Below, in pieces: positions 1-10,786 of a DNA stretch of 64,000 bases. A model generated the notes under the pieces. The model was not told the DNA's origin, ran no database searches, and saw only the letters and a program-made list of their open reading frames with translations. The stretch lies in contig OX336388.2 in assembly GCA_946902985.2 (NCBI GenBank), forward strand, positions 291,750,526 through 291,814,525, given 5' to 3'. Positions within the stretch are counted from its first letter, which is position 1. Each line of letters starts with the position of its first letter. The DNA is from Meconema thalassinum. Taxonomy: Eukaryota; Arthropoda; Insecta; Orthoptera; Tettigoniidae. The position numbers and the translations under genes are program-made.

Positions 1-790
1 TGTATTGGTTCGGTTTGGTTCAGTGTAATCACCATCTAGTTTTCTTAGCTACCCTCTTTAACTAATCAATTAAAGACAGTCTACTCTTAATTCTTGAATC
101 GATAAATTGGATTTTGTACACACCGTTTGTCATGTTGTGCCTGAAATCTATACTCCCTTTGTAGTGCAGTCAGGTTTAAAAACAAGTTTCAATGGTCAAA
201 GACCTGTCAGTCACCATACGTGAAGCCTACAATAATTCTTTCTCTATATAGCTATGTTTCATCACTCACCATAAACATCTAACATTATGGGTTTGCAATA
301 TATTAAGAGAAACAAAAGTCCATGACTTAGTTGTTTTCAATCTTTTTTCGGAAAATTCATAAGCCATATAAAGAAAGCGTCATGTCAAGTTATATGACAC
401 CTTATGAGTCCAAATCCCATTATTAGTTTATAAAACTCAAATCAGTAACCTTGCCGTTTTGGGATATTTAAATAAATGCATGCATCATAGGAAAAATCAT
501 AAAAATATTCTTAAAACAAGTCGTCCATGGCCCTCTTCAATCAATGCTTCACAAAATATCGATTCATCCATTGAACATGGCCACAGTGATCGGCGACATG
601 CTCGTTTAAACACAACCGGTACTGTCTCTCTCTACTAAAAAAAGAAAAAAAATTAATTCAAAAATTTAAAAAATCTAAATTTTCAAAATGTGTGGTTAGG
701 CCCTTTGTCAAAATTTCAAAAAATAAATAATAAATTCAAGAAGAGATTGTCGCCCTGAGTCTTATAACACCTCATGTGTCCAAATCTGAT
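1..790. other. AT-rich stretch without a recognisable gene
   Basis: No open frame here resembles a known protein. The sequence is AT-rich. Around 380-430 and 745-800 lie degenerate copies of a short phrase (ttataacacctcatg, then tccaaatc, then gattattggtt) that recurs near 2790 and 3350, so this is old dispersed-repeat DNA. The phrase gtgtggttaggccctttg at about 689 recurs near 2733. Confidence 0.5.
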
Positions 791-804
791 TATTGGTTCC
801 CCTT

Positions 805-1025
805 TTTTCCTGTAAAATCTACATGCATTGTTTTAGGGGTAAAATGACCAATCGTGGTAAAAGAGTATTAAATGGCCAATATTTTGAGCTATCACACTTA
901 ATTTTAGGTTTCTTAGTTTCCAAGATATCGAATTTTCAATTTTGGGGTAGTTTTCACCCCCTTACTATTTTTCATCAAAAACAAAAGATCTTAGGTTCAT
1001 TTATCATTTTTAGGCGTTTAACACA
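805..1025 (+). repeat. ~210-bp dispersed/tandem repeat unit, copy 1
   Basis: The block from gttttaggggtaaaatgacc to ttatcatttttaggcg recurs at about 2268-2480 and 2485-2660 with many point differences. An open frame of 79 codons crosses it, but the same frame is not kept in the other copies, so I do not read it as a gene. The unit is separated from the next copies by the HINE-like element at 1026-2267, which seems to have inserted at a unit boundary. Confidence 0.6.
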
Positions 1026-1087
1026 TTTTTAGCCTATTTTCAATTTTGAGAAAATAGGCTTATGAGATCACCTTTTGTCCCTGAGTG

Positions 1088-1136
<49 letters not shown>

Positions 1137-2267
1137 TGTGTGTGTCCCCCCCTAATAAAATCTAAACGGCTGGAGCGATTTCAATGAAACTCGGTAAGTT
1201 CATGGCGCTATTCCCGGCGACCTCGACCGTGCCCTTCAAATTTTGTTACGTCTCACCAATCCAACATGGCGGCTGTCAGAAATATTTCACTAGAATTCAA
1301 TATCTCCGAAACTATTACCGATATCACCCTGCAATTTTGTACGGTGATAAAGCGTACTGATACAAGTTAACCTATGTATATTTCATAAACCTGTATAGTA
1401 CAAAACGAACATGGCGACCAAGCAAATTTGAAATATTTTAATAGACTTTTCTCGTGATTTAACTCTATGAGCGCAGTGAAATGTGGTACAGTAAATGATT
1501 TTGCAGATTGTAATGCATTGCCATCTAATTTAATTCAATTGTTTACTTAACCTCAAGATGGCGGCTGTGTGAAATTTTAAAATTATGTTTTTATTTCTTG
1601 TGTCGTAATCATGCAATCGAAGTGAAAGTTTGAATAATGAACCTAGGCAATAAGTGTCCTTGAATGGTATATAACTCTATGGCCTATACATATAACAATC
1701 CTAAATGGCGAGCTTCCGAAATATTTAGACTGTTCTCAATATCTATGAATCTTTTACAGCAACCAAACTGAATTTGTTTATGTTCATAGAGACTATGAAC
1801 ATATGTTCACCTAAAGGACTTTCAGTAACCTGGTGAGCACAAATCCAACATGGCGGTGACGCGAAGTATAAATATTTAAATGGACGTTTCTCGCGAATTA
1901 ACTATCCGAGTGCCGTGAAACGTTGCACGTTAAATGCTTATACAAATGTTGATCCACTGGCATCTAATTTATTTCAATTGTTTGCATAATCACAAGATGG
2001 CTGCTGTGCGTAATTTTAAAATCTCGCTTTTACATCTTGTGTTCTAATCATGCGATTGAAGTTTGAATACCACACGTACACAATAATCTTAATGTAATAG
2101 TACAAAAATAAATCCAACCTGGCGACCATCTGAAATATTTAGTCGGTTCTCAATATCTACGAATCTGTTACAGCAATTAAACTGAAATTTTGTATGTTGA
2201 TAGAGGCAATTAACATGAGCAGGATATATGTAAATAGGCTGTATAGTTCTTCACGGAACTACTTGTT
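1026..2267 (+). mobile_element. HINE/Helentron-like non-coding element, copy A
   Basis: The 5' end reads tttttagcctattttc and folds back on itself (agcctatttt pairs with aaaataggct a few bases on). It is followed by a conserved tatgagatcacc block and a GT microsatellite (about 1084-1144). The 3' end reads aaataggct, then gtatagttcttcacggaact, then acttgtt; it contains the inverted copy of the 5' motif and a terminal hairpin (agttc/gaact). Internal text repeats aacatggcggc motifs. There is no coding capacity. Subterminal inverted repeats, a microsatellite and a 3' hairpin together are the layout described for Helentron-associated elements such as DINE-1. Assignment to that class is inference; copies B-F below share the termini. 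Confidence 0.65.
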
Positions 2268-2680
2268 CTCTGTAAAATCACTATTCACTGTTTTAGGGGT
2301 GAAAAGACCTATCGTGGTATAAGCGTATGTCATGACCTATTTTTAAAGCTATCACACTTAATTTTAAGGTTCCTAATTTCCAAGATAACGATTTTTAAAT
2401 TTTGGAGGTAGTTTTAACCCTCTTACTATTTCTTTAATCAAAAACGAATGATCTTAGGTTCATTTATCATTTTTAAGTGTTTAGCCGCTATTTTCCTTGT
2501 AACATTACTATTTACTATTTTAGGGGTGAAATGACCTATCGTGGTAAAATCGTATCTTATGACCTATTTTTAAAGCTATCACACATAATTTTAGGGTTCT
2601 TAGTTTCCAAGATATCGATTTTTCAATTTGGGAGTGGGGGGATAGTTTCACCCCCAAAGGGGAACATCGCCCCAATTGCT
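2268..2680 (+). repeat. ~210-bp repeat unit, copies 2 and 3 in tandem
   Basis: Two successive copies of the 805-1025 unit (about 2268-2480 and 2485-2660), each with ttttaggggtgaaa, acctatcgtggta, agctatcacac and tttccaagat. The third copy ends in a G-rich run and cacccccaaagg. A 75-codon open frame at 2477-2704 is a product of the repeat and is not conserved between units. Confidence 0.6.
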
Positions 2681-2876
2681 AGGACCCCTCGTTCAAGTCA
2701 CTAGCATGATAGGTTCGCGAGATATTAACAAATGTGTGGTTAGGCCCTTTGTCAAAATTTCAAAAATACATTCTAAAAGGGGGCTTCATCCCAAGTCCTA
2801 CAATACCTCATACAAGTGCCTAGCCTTATTAGTCCGTTAGTTAAGCCCTATGACATAATTTGGATAAATTCATTGG

Positions 2877-3050
2877 CCAGTCCAAAGGGGCCGGTCCAAA
2901 GGGATCAGTCCAAAGGGACTCATCAACAAGGACTCGTCCACAAGGACCTGTCAACAAGGACCCGTCCACAGGGAGCCGTCCACAAGGACCCGTCAACAAT
3001 GACTCGTCAACAAGGACTCGTCCACAAGGACTTGTCCACAAGGACCCGTT
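2877..3050 (+). repeat. 14-bp minisatellite (about 12 units)
   Basis: Units of about 14 bp close to gactcgtccacaag run in direct tandem with point variation; the first three are the divergent form gggccggtccaaag. Because 14 is not a multiple of three, all three frames stay open over several units, which explains the overlapping small open frames on both strands. None is a credible gene. The array runs into ttaggttgggttaggtta, which resembles two units of the insect telomere repeat TTAGG. Confidence 0.85.
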
Positions 3051-4504
3051 AGGTTGGGTTAGGTTACACTACAGCCGCCATCTTTTAAAAAGCCCGCCCT
3101 CTTACCAAACCTATGAGTGGACATGTGTAAAAACACAAAACTAGCATGTTAATTCATATTGGCTATCCATCGTACACATGTCTATTGTGTTGAATAACGT
3201 TTAATTCCATATTGGAATTCAAACTCTCACATGTTGCACTTGGAAAGTGAGATTCTCTAAAAATTACAATTTCACCCCCTAGTAGGGGTAGGTTTTAATT
3301 TGGGGGTTGAAATATGTTATCCATTGGAAATAGGGTGTCAGCCCAAGTTCAACAACACCTCATTTGTTAAAATCCGACTATGGGTTCGAGAGATATCGTG
3401 CCACCACCATCTTGTGAGATGGGGAGGTGGAGGTGGTCACAGAACTGTTACAAATACACTACTAAGGTATGATCGTTGTAACGTGTTCCAGTTATTAATG
3501 GGCGTCATTGTTACGCAAGTTTAGCTATTTTTGCATTATATCGTATTTAACTATTATTTTTAAAATTATATTTTCACTTAGATTTTTAGTACGTCGCGTC
3601 AGTTTGCGTCACTTTCTACTTAATGTTAAAATGTAGATAAAGTCTTGTAGTTTACGCCTGTTATAAGATTTTATGCATCTTTTTGCAACTTACTTAGTTA
3701 TTTTACGTTTTAGAAGATACCGCGCAACCAGTTCTCACACGTTTACAACTGTTTGAAGCACTGGGTTCGACGATTGTGTCAAAAGTGGAACTTTGTGACT
3801 TTGTTAAAAGTAAATTAAGGGTAGAAAATTGTTCTGAAGAGATAACTGAATGCTCTATCCAACCCTTAGTCATAGACAATTTCTTGCATGTGCAGACGTG
3901 GCTTAAAAAGGTCTTAACTGATGTTTATTATGAAGTAAACAAATTGTATTCCTCGCTTTCACTCTAAATTCATGATTAATACGTAAAAATAATGTTGTCC
4001 CCCTAGAATTCGATTTTGACCCACTGTGCAGTGGAAAACCACTTCTATTACCACAGATTAATCACCTCATTTTTCCTTGCCTGTTTGTTTCGGCGGGAAT
4101 GTTTACAAACCACCCATCGCCATCCACGCTTCGGTGATGGGGTTCAGAATATTTAGAGTAAATATTTGAGTATGTTGAAGCTGCGACGCGACATCGGCTT
4201 TAAGGGACACATGTATAGCTCGTACAATCCCTCGACGCCGAGCTCTCTAATCTGTTTCTACCCAGGGAAATGGTTAAACGAAGAATTAGGTTATACGGTT
4301 TGCTTCCTGGGAATTCATACTTTTCCATTCCAGCACTCGGTGGAGAAGCCGAAGAAACAACACTTCAAAGTGCAATATATCCCAATTACAGTACAGCGCG
4401 CTCGCTCGGAGTCTAGCTACAGCACCACTTACTGTGGAACCATTACCATTGCTATTGACGAAGCACAATTAGATGTCGTTTTATATTTCAATAGGGCAAA
4501 ACTA
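3051..4504. other. Unannotated AT-rich region with weak small open frames
   Basis: Apart from a further degenerate copy of the dispersed phrase at about 3300-3410, I see no known element. A 63-codon frame at 3776-3967 (plus) and a 164-codon frame at 4166-4660 (plus) are open. The first has no recognisable motif. The last third of the second runs into the HINE-like element that begins at 4505, so at least its C-terminal part is repeat-derived. I call neither a gene. Confidence 0.4.
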
Positions 4505-5879
4505 TTTTTAGCCTACTTTTCTCATTTTGCAAAAAAGTTGACTTATGAGATCGGGCAAATATCTGTCTGTCAGTCTGGCTGTGTGTGTGTCCCCCTATCA
4601 ACTCCTAAACGGCTGCAGCAATCGAAACAAAATTTGGTAGGAATAAAGATCTACACCTGAATATCTCACGGCCATATTTGAAAATGATGTCAGTGCTACC
4701 AACTGTTAAAAAATCGCAATTGAAATTTGAGCTTCATGTTGGATATCTTGGAAGGTACGAATGGGAGCTATTTCAAAATTGGCACTCATATAGATAATAA
4801 TATTTCAGTTTAATTTCCAGGAGGCCATATATGACAGTGTTGCCAATATGATTATAAGCCTGCTGATAGGTCCAAATTTTAAATGCATATAACTTCTACA
4901 CTATCAATTGGATTTCAACCAAATTACATATGTGCTATGTGTACATAAACAGATATGACTGAGCGTATTCTTAAGAGCCACCAGGGCTGCCAACTGTTAA
5001 TAAATGCTCTCAATTTGTTTTTATCCAAATAGCCATATATCAGAAAGTATGCAAGCCGACAGCTTTAAAGTATGCACACGTCTAGTACCTGACATTTTAT
5101 ATTAATGTACAGTAACTTATATACGTCAGTGCTACCAACATAATTGTAAGCCTGCTGAGAGGTACAACTTTAAATACATGTAATTTCTATACCATCATTT
5201 GGATTTCAACCAAATTTCGTGTGTGCTATGTGTACCATAACAGATATGACTATGCCGATTCTTAAGAGTAACCAGGGCTGCCAACTGTTAATAAATACTG
5301 TCCTTATTTTTGTTTCCCTTATATCAATATATCAGAATGTATGCAAGCCAATAGCTCTAAACTTTGCACACGCATTCTAGATTAATTTGGAGTAACTAAT
5401 ATAGGCCTACGCCAGTGCTGCCAACATGATTCTAAGCCAATTTTAAAATGCATGTAACTTCTATACTAACCAATGGATATCATTCAAAATTGACACAACA
5501 ATAGATCATATTATTTTACATTATTTCTGACCAATACATGTAACTTATGTCATTGTTGCCAACATGATTTTACGCGCTGTTATATCCAATGTTTAACTGC
5601 ATGTAACGTCCATGCTATCCATTGCACTTCAACCAAATTTTGTATTCTGTACCTTAAGAGATGGAACTAAGAATATATTCAGTCACCAGGGCTGCCAACT
5701 GTAGTTCTCTATTAGGCTACATTATGCCAGGTATACAGTATTTCGAACTAATTAGAAATTTCGATATTGCCAACTTAATTTCGTCATTATTCTAGATAGA
5801 TCCATATAGATTTATCATTGGCATGAATCTTAAATTTTATGAAAAGTAGGCTCTTTAGTTCGTCACGGAACTTCTTGTT
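4505..5879 (+). mobile_element. HINE/Helentron-like non-coding element, copy B
   Basis: Begins tttttagcctacttttctc, then gcaaaaaagttgacttatga, and has the tctgtctgtcagtctggctg and tgtgtgtgtcc block. It ends gaaaagtaggctctttagtt, then cgtcacggaacttcttgtt, with the terminal hairpin agttc/gaact. The body repeats ccagggctgccaactgttaa and related phrases several times. It is the same subfamily as copy C (57,880-59,262), sharing cctaaacggctgcagcaatc, and differs from copies A and D, which have a ggctggagcgattt block instead. Confidence 0.65.
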
Positions 5880-5971
5880 TATTTTATGTGTTTTACATTT
5901 TTAATTAATTTTAATTATTAATAATGCTATTTTTTGTTTCTCTAATTTGAATGTTTATCTATTTATTATTA

Positions 5972-6500
5972 ACTAGCAACCCGGCCCGTGATAAGCGCTT
6001 CTTTACGATGTCAATGAACTACAACCTATATCCGTCTTACGTCTCGGCATGATGGGTTAACATCACTGACTGGGCTATTAACTATATTATCATGGAGATG
6101 CATGTGCAACGAATTCTTGTCAGACGTAATTTAAGGTGCATGAAACGATATGTAGGATATAGAGATGTTCTCTCGCGTACATTTTGTAGAACTATTCATG
6201 CTGAACAATTCTTACACTCATTGTATATTGATATGTTTAACTGTTTGTCCAGCCTAAGCTTAAATAGCGCACGGACGCCAAGATTTTTTTTTCGACCTTT
6301 TCTCTGAAATCGTTACTTCTTGGCTTCCTTTGATCATAAATAAATTATTTTCTACAGAAACCTTCCTTCTGGTCTCCATTACAGAATGGTGAAAACCACA
6401 TCAAAATCCATGCAGTGGTTCTCGAGATTACCCGTGAGATCCAGGAATCGGGGACTTTTGTTTTATACCAAGAACAGATTATACGCCAATCAGTATAATT
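5972..6500 (+). repeat. ~0.75-kb tagcaaccc repeat, copy 1 (internally shortened)
   Basis: Starts aactagcaacccggcccg and ends gaatcggggacttttg then ttttatacc. It aligns with 10,787-11,550 but lacks a ~280-bp middle block. Shared phrases include tatcatggagatgcatgtgc, tcatgctgaacaattctta, gaatggtgaaaaccacatc and gtggttctcgagattacccg. The open frame at 6092-6307 is not maintained in the other copies. The tagcaacccgcc start is common at ends of insect retroposed repeats; I cannot name the family. Confidence 0.6.
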
Positions 6501-6519
6501 TAATATAATATAATATAAT

Positions 6520-7250
6520 CCCCTTCCGTCCAATCTTAAATTGACTGTTAATTTTGCGAAACGAAAAGTTCACAGGCGAAATAAGTTGCACTTCCAGGGA
6601 ATGGCGAGGTGAATGAAACTCAAATCCCCCTTCCGTCCAATCTTAACTTGATTGTGTTTCACAGGCGAAATGAAGAAAACCCGAGTTACACTTCCAGGGA
6701 AACTCCAAACACAACCACCCTTCTCAGAAGTCTTAACTCAACACGACTGGACAGTTTGCTGCTGACTGTATCTGGGGTAATAGGTTCACCCGCTAGCTAG
6801 GTTGTAACAGGGATGATAGACTCGCCCTTAGCTAGCTCGTAAACACTGTCGCCTAAGTAGTTGAATGGACATGGTTGGAAGAAATTAAAACGTAAAAACA
6901 CTTATAGTGGGCGATGTATTGAAGATAGATATATGCTCTTGCGTACATTTTTGTAGAACTATTCATGCTGAACAATTCTCACACTCATAGTTTATTGATA
7001 TTTTTAACGGTTTGCCCATCGTAAGCTTAAAAAGCGCACGGATGCCAGGATTTTTTTTCGACTTTTTCTCTGAAATCGTTACTGCTTGGCTTCCTTTGAT
7101 CGTAAATAAATTATTTTCTACAGAAATCATCCTCGAGATATCCTTTATAGAATGGTGAAAACCGCATCAAAAACCATCCAGTGGTTCTCGAGTTTACCCG
7201 TAACATCCAAGAATCGGGGACTTTGTTTTATACTAAGTAGAGATTTTCAA
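6520..7250 (+). repeat. ~0.75-kb tagcaaccc repeat, copy 2 (rearranged)
   Basis: Contains the middle block missing from copy 1 (ccccttccgtccaatctta, aaaagttcacaggcgaaat, cacttccaggga). Part of that block is tandemly duplicated (6525-6600 and 6627-6700). It then runs through the same 3' half and ends with gaatcggggactttg, then ttttatactaagtagagat. It abuts copy 1 without its own tagcaaccc start, so it may be a rearrangement of the same insertion. Confidence 0.55.
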
Positions 7251-7271
7251 TTTAATTTTGATTTTTTCTAT

Positions 7272-7745
7272 TCTTCTTCTTCTTCTTCTCCTTTCCTAGC
7301 GTTTATCCCAGTACGGGGTCCGCTGCTCTACTACATCTTCTCCACTTTTTCCTGTTGTTGACATCTGCAGGTTGTAAGCCAACATCGTGCATATCCGTAT
7401 TAATGTTGTCGATCCAACGCTTCGCAGGTCGTCCACGTGGTCGCATTCCACCTGGGTCCAGGTTGAAAGCTACTTTGGCGACAGATTCTCATAACATGAC
7501 CATACCAACCGAGACGAGCTTCCCTCACTTTCTCCGTACCCATTGGTGTGACACCTAATTCATCTGCATTTCTGACATGGTCATATTTAGTCGGTCGACG
7601 TGTCCAACTGAGCATCTTCATCTCCATCGTGTGCAGAGCCTGTTCATGTTTTCTTGTCATTGGGCGGGATTCTGCCCCATAAATTGCTCCCGGACGTACA
7701 ACTGACTTATAAACTTTTGCCTTTAGGTATTTATGCATCTTTTCG
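7272..7745 (-). pseudogene. RTE-type LINE 3' fragment (RT C-terminal region)
   Basis: On the minus strand a 112-codon frame (7738-7400) reads YLKAKVYKSVVRP, IYGAES, PMTRKHEQALHTMEMKML and REARLGWYGHVMR. That is the usual C-terminal end of RTE-like non-LTR reverse transcriptases, downstream of the catalytic core. The similarity continues past the first stop into RWIDNINTDMHDVGL in another frame, then a (GAA)n tail at about 7273-7292, which is the element's 3' end. The fragment is 5'-truncated (no catalytic FADD box present) and frameshifted, typical of a dead-on-arrival LINE copy. It lies inside the split AT-rich repeat. Confidence 0.75.
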
Positions 7746-8402
7746 TCGCAGACGATATTTTTCTATTGAATTAATTAATTAATTAATTAACAAATTTCCA
7801 ATTGAATTTTACAATTATTTTCATTATGTTTATGTTTTAATGCTATTTTTAATATTTTAATTTCTATATTTATATTTTATTTTTACAATTTAATTGTTAA
7901 TGTGTTTAGTTTAAAATTCCTTAAAATTTTATCCAACGCATTGCGTCAAGTAGTTACGTATAAAATATTTCGTTTTTAGAAATACTAGCACTTTGGCATG
8001 AAAAGTCTCCGAAATTTGGCTGAAAGATTCTGCTATCAGCATCTTTGAAAGCATAATATAGACACCACTATCACATAAAGAGTTAAATAACGTATGTCAT
8101 TACGAAAAAAGATTTGGAAAGTAAATTTAAAAGGAACAGTTTGGGTTCAGAAGGGGAAGATCAACAGTGGAACCTGTTTTTGTTGCAAGACAAACTATGG
8201 AAAACACTGGGAATCTGGAAAAGACATAACAATGACCCTCATTAAAACAATAAGAAACGGCATATGATATTGTCCCTAGAGACAGAGTTTGGGAAAGCCT
8301 AAAAAAAAGGTATTGGGGAAGAAATAAAACAAATGATAAAAGCAATGTACAGTAATTGTTGCAGCCGTGTCAAGACTCAAGTAGGTAAAACAGGATGGTT
8401 TG

Positions 8403-8919
8403 TGCGTCTTCGGTGGCGTAGTCGGTAGCATGGTGAGCTTCTATGCCCAAGATCGCGGGTTCAAACCCGGCCGAAGTCGTCGGATTTTTTAAGAGCGTTA
8501 AAAATCCCTCAGTATATCTTCCTTAGGAGGGGAAGTAAAGTCGGCGGTCCCATGTCACAGATTTATGGCATGATTAAGAACCTTCCACTAATTACACTTG
8601 TTTGAAGCTAAATTATAGGTTAGATTTGACTAACGCTCTTAGGTTCCAGCGTTCGTCACCAGGAGCTGACTGCGGTGGCATCTAGTAACCAAGTTCAGAA
8701 ATAGTTGGTCGTTGACGTTGGCGTGTGGTAGCAAAAGTTAGAACTACTTGAAAATCGAATGTCTGCAGTCCTTACTTGAATTTTAAAAAACAGATAACAC
8801 GCACTAATCCAGCCATCACAATTAACTCCGGTTATCAGACAGATTCTACACACACCCAAAGTACACGGGGCTACATGAGCGCGTTGTCACAGCCCCTAAA
8901 CTGAGGAACCAACGAACGA
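8403..8919 (+). mobile_element. tRNA-derived SINE, full-length copy 1
   Basis: The first ~72 bp fold like a tRNA: acceptor strands cttcgg and ccgaag pair, the A box is gtagtcggtagcatggtg and the B box is gggttcaaaccc. About 430 bp of unrelated body follow, ending ctgaggaaccaacgaacga. An imperfect 11-bp target-site duplication flanks it: aggatggtttg at 8392-8402 and aggatagtttg at 8920-8930. Removing the SINE rejoins the LINE reading from GKTGWF to the next conserved segment, which supports the boundaries. Four more copies lie in this window. Confidence 0.85.
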
Positions 8920-9312
8920 AGGATAGTTTGAAATTGAACGTGGGAGTGTACTCTCACCATTGCTATTTCTACTGACGATGGATGATATACTAAAGGCAGA
9001 AAAGGAATGAACATAATCCTGTTTGCTGATGATTTAGGGAGAGAATGAGAATGTGGCCCAGGAAGGAAAATATTGAAAAATAGGAAATGATCAGTGTAGA
9101 GAAAAGTAAGACAACGGTAATGACAAGAGGAAAGAAAGAAGACAAAGGGATTGTTAACATTGGAGATGTAGATCTAGAAGTAGAAGAGAAACTAAAAGAT
9201 TGGATATGGACAAGAGAACACAATTCGGGAATATTTTCTATCATCATCGGAGTTTAATTTGGGATAAAAACATACCACTGAAGGCTATTACTGTACTTAC
9301 CAATAATGACGT

Positions 9313-10025
9313 CCCCCCCAGGGGCTCACATCTAGTGGGACGTGGATTGGCGACCACGGGGCCCCAGCTGAGTCCGGCATTACTTCCACTTACTTGTGCC
9401 GCGCTCCTCTCCTTCTTCTTTCCTGTCGACCTCTCTTGGTCAACTCTTTTTCTTTTCCAACCCCGACGGTATTAGGGTATCCGAGGCATAGGGAGTCTCT
9501 TCAATTCCCGCCTTAATTGGCCCTTGTCTCATCTTTTCTGATAGCCTCATTCTGCGAGGGGTCAGCCTTCTTTTTCTTTTCATGTTATCTCCTGCCTTCT
9601 GATCAAGGCCCTCAAGGAGGCAGGGAGTACAGTATGTATCCCCACCACTTCTGCTGCACCTTGGATAGTGCTACACCCTCAAGGGCTCACGGCTGGTGAG
9701 TTCGGGAGATGGCGACCACGAAGGATTCCTGAGCTGGGTCCGGTTTTCCCCCTTTTATCCATTACCTCTGGGGCGGACCCTCTCCACTTTCCTTTCATGG
9801 CTCTCCTTCCTTCCAAGTCCCTCAATCCGCATTCTTCGAGGGTTGAGGGCATTTATTTTCCTCCTCTCCTTTATTTGCCTTATTCTCTTTTTGTTTTCCA
9901 TTTCTCTTCTAGTATATAAGTTAGTAGTTTTTTTTTAGTTATCTTCACTATCACCCAAACCATTAGGGGCCGATAACCTAGATGTTAGGCCCCTTAAAAC
10001 AACAATTATCATCATCATGATCATC
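9313..10025 (+). mobile_element. Retroposed non-coding element with (ATC)n tail
   Basis: A 713-bp insertion flanked by an exact 14-bp direct repeat, ACCAATAATGACGT, at 9299-9312 and 10,026-10,039. It ends in aggggccgataacctagatg, then ttaggccccttaaaac and a short tatcatcatcat tail. The body is pyrimidine-rich and contains two related blocks, about 9318-9400 and 9676-9750, both with ggctcac, ggcgaccacg and gagct.ggtccgg. Open frames at 9200-9938 fall in this C/T-rich DNA and carry no recognisable domain. Probably a SINE or a truncated LINE 3' region. Confidence 0.75.
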
Positions 10026-10255
10026 ACCAATAATGACGTATGGAGCAGAAACTTGCCCGATGACGAGGTGAGATGATAGTAGAAATTCCTGAGGAGTATG
10101 GTTCAGAAGCTGGAGCACAACACATTGAAATGATACGGACATGTGAAAAGGATGAATGATGAAGGAATGCCGAAACAAGTGCTGGATGACCGGAAAGACA
10201 GGACGAGGAAGACCCAGAGTACTGTGGATGTTCCAACAGTGATACAACTCTAAAT

Positions 10256-10760
10256 TGGGCGGTTTCGGTGGCGTAGTTGGTAGCATGCTGAGCTTCTATG
10301 CCCAAGATCGCGGGTTCAAACTCGACCGAAATCATCTGAATTTCTATGGGCGTTAAAAATCCCTCAGTATGCCTTCCTTCGGAGGGGAAATAGAGCCGGC
10401 GGTCCCATGTCATAGATTTATGGTTTATAAAAGAACCTTACACTTACTACAATTGTGTGAAGCTAAATTTGTAGGTTAGATTTGATTAACGCTCTATTAG
10501 TTCCAACGTTCACCGCCAGGTTCTGGTTGCGGTGGCATCTAGTAGCCGAATTCACGGCTAGGTGTCGTTGACGGTAGCATTTGGTAGAAAAAGTAGGAAC
10601 TACTTGAAATTGATCGTCTGCAGTCCTTACCTGAATTACAGATAACACACACTAATACAGCCATCACAATTAACACCGGTTATCAGGCAGATTCTACACA
10701 CACCCAAAGTACACGGGGCTACATGACCTCGTTGTCGTAGCCCTAAACTGAGGAACCAAC
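10256..10760 (+). mobile_element. tRNA-derived SINE, copy 2
   Basis: Same family as 8403-8919: a tRNA-like head with gtagttggtagcatgctgag and gggttcaaact, the same body (ggcggtcccatgtcatagat, gcagtccttacctgaatta, cacccaaagtacacggggc) and the tail aaactgaggaaccaacc. Possible flanking duplication caactctaaat/caactcaaaat, though the CCAA tail makes the 3' boundary uncertain. It lies at the 3' end of the decayed LINE. Confidence 0.8.
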
Positions 10761-10786
10761 CAACTCAAAATATTATATAATGCTAG

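Larger units (their letters stand above)
5880..8085 (+). repeat. AT-rich ~0.5-kb repeat, split by later insertions
   Basis: 5880-5970 (ttttatgtgttttac, then gtttctctaatttgaatg) and 7755-8085 (gaattaattaattaa, gtgtttagtt, cgtcaagtagttacgt, gaaatactagcac, cgaaatttggctgaaagatt) match, in order, the two halves of the continuous block at 13,080-13,610. The 1.8 kb in between consists of two copies of the tagcaaccc repeat and a LINE 3' fragment, so these inserted later. The repeat is non-coding and I do not recognise its class. Confidence 0.55.
8130..10256 (+). pseudogene. Decayed LINE reverse transcriptase interrupted by two insertions
   Basis: Three pieces on the plus strand form one degraded non-LTR reverse transcriptase. 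8130-8402 has phrases such as IGEEIKQMIKAMYSN and VGKTGWF. 8920-9298 resumes with RGSVLSPLLFLLTMDDIL, then LFADD, the catalytic box of LINE reverse transcriptases, and a following EKSKTTVMTRGK-like stretch. 10,040-10,256 has MTYGAETCPMT and GHVKRMNDEGMPKQ, the C-terminal region. The reading frame is broken several times by shifts and stops. The gaps are filled by a SINE (8403-8919) and a retroposed element (9313-10,025), each with its own target-site duplication. Clade assignment (RTE/CR1-like) is uncertain. Confidence 0.7.

Noticed and set aside
2816..3144. Overlapping repetitive open frames on both strands
   Set aside because: They arise from the 14-bp minisatellite, whose unit keeps all frames open.
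4166..4660. 164-codon open frame (plus)
   Set aside because: Its last third lies in the HINE-like element beginning at 4505, and the first part shows no domain or conservation.
9200..9938. Several 60-90 codon frames rich in F, S, L, P
   Set aside because: They come from a pyrimidine-rich retroposed element and have no recognisable domain.
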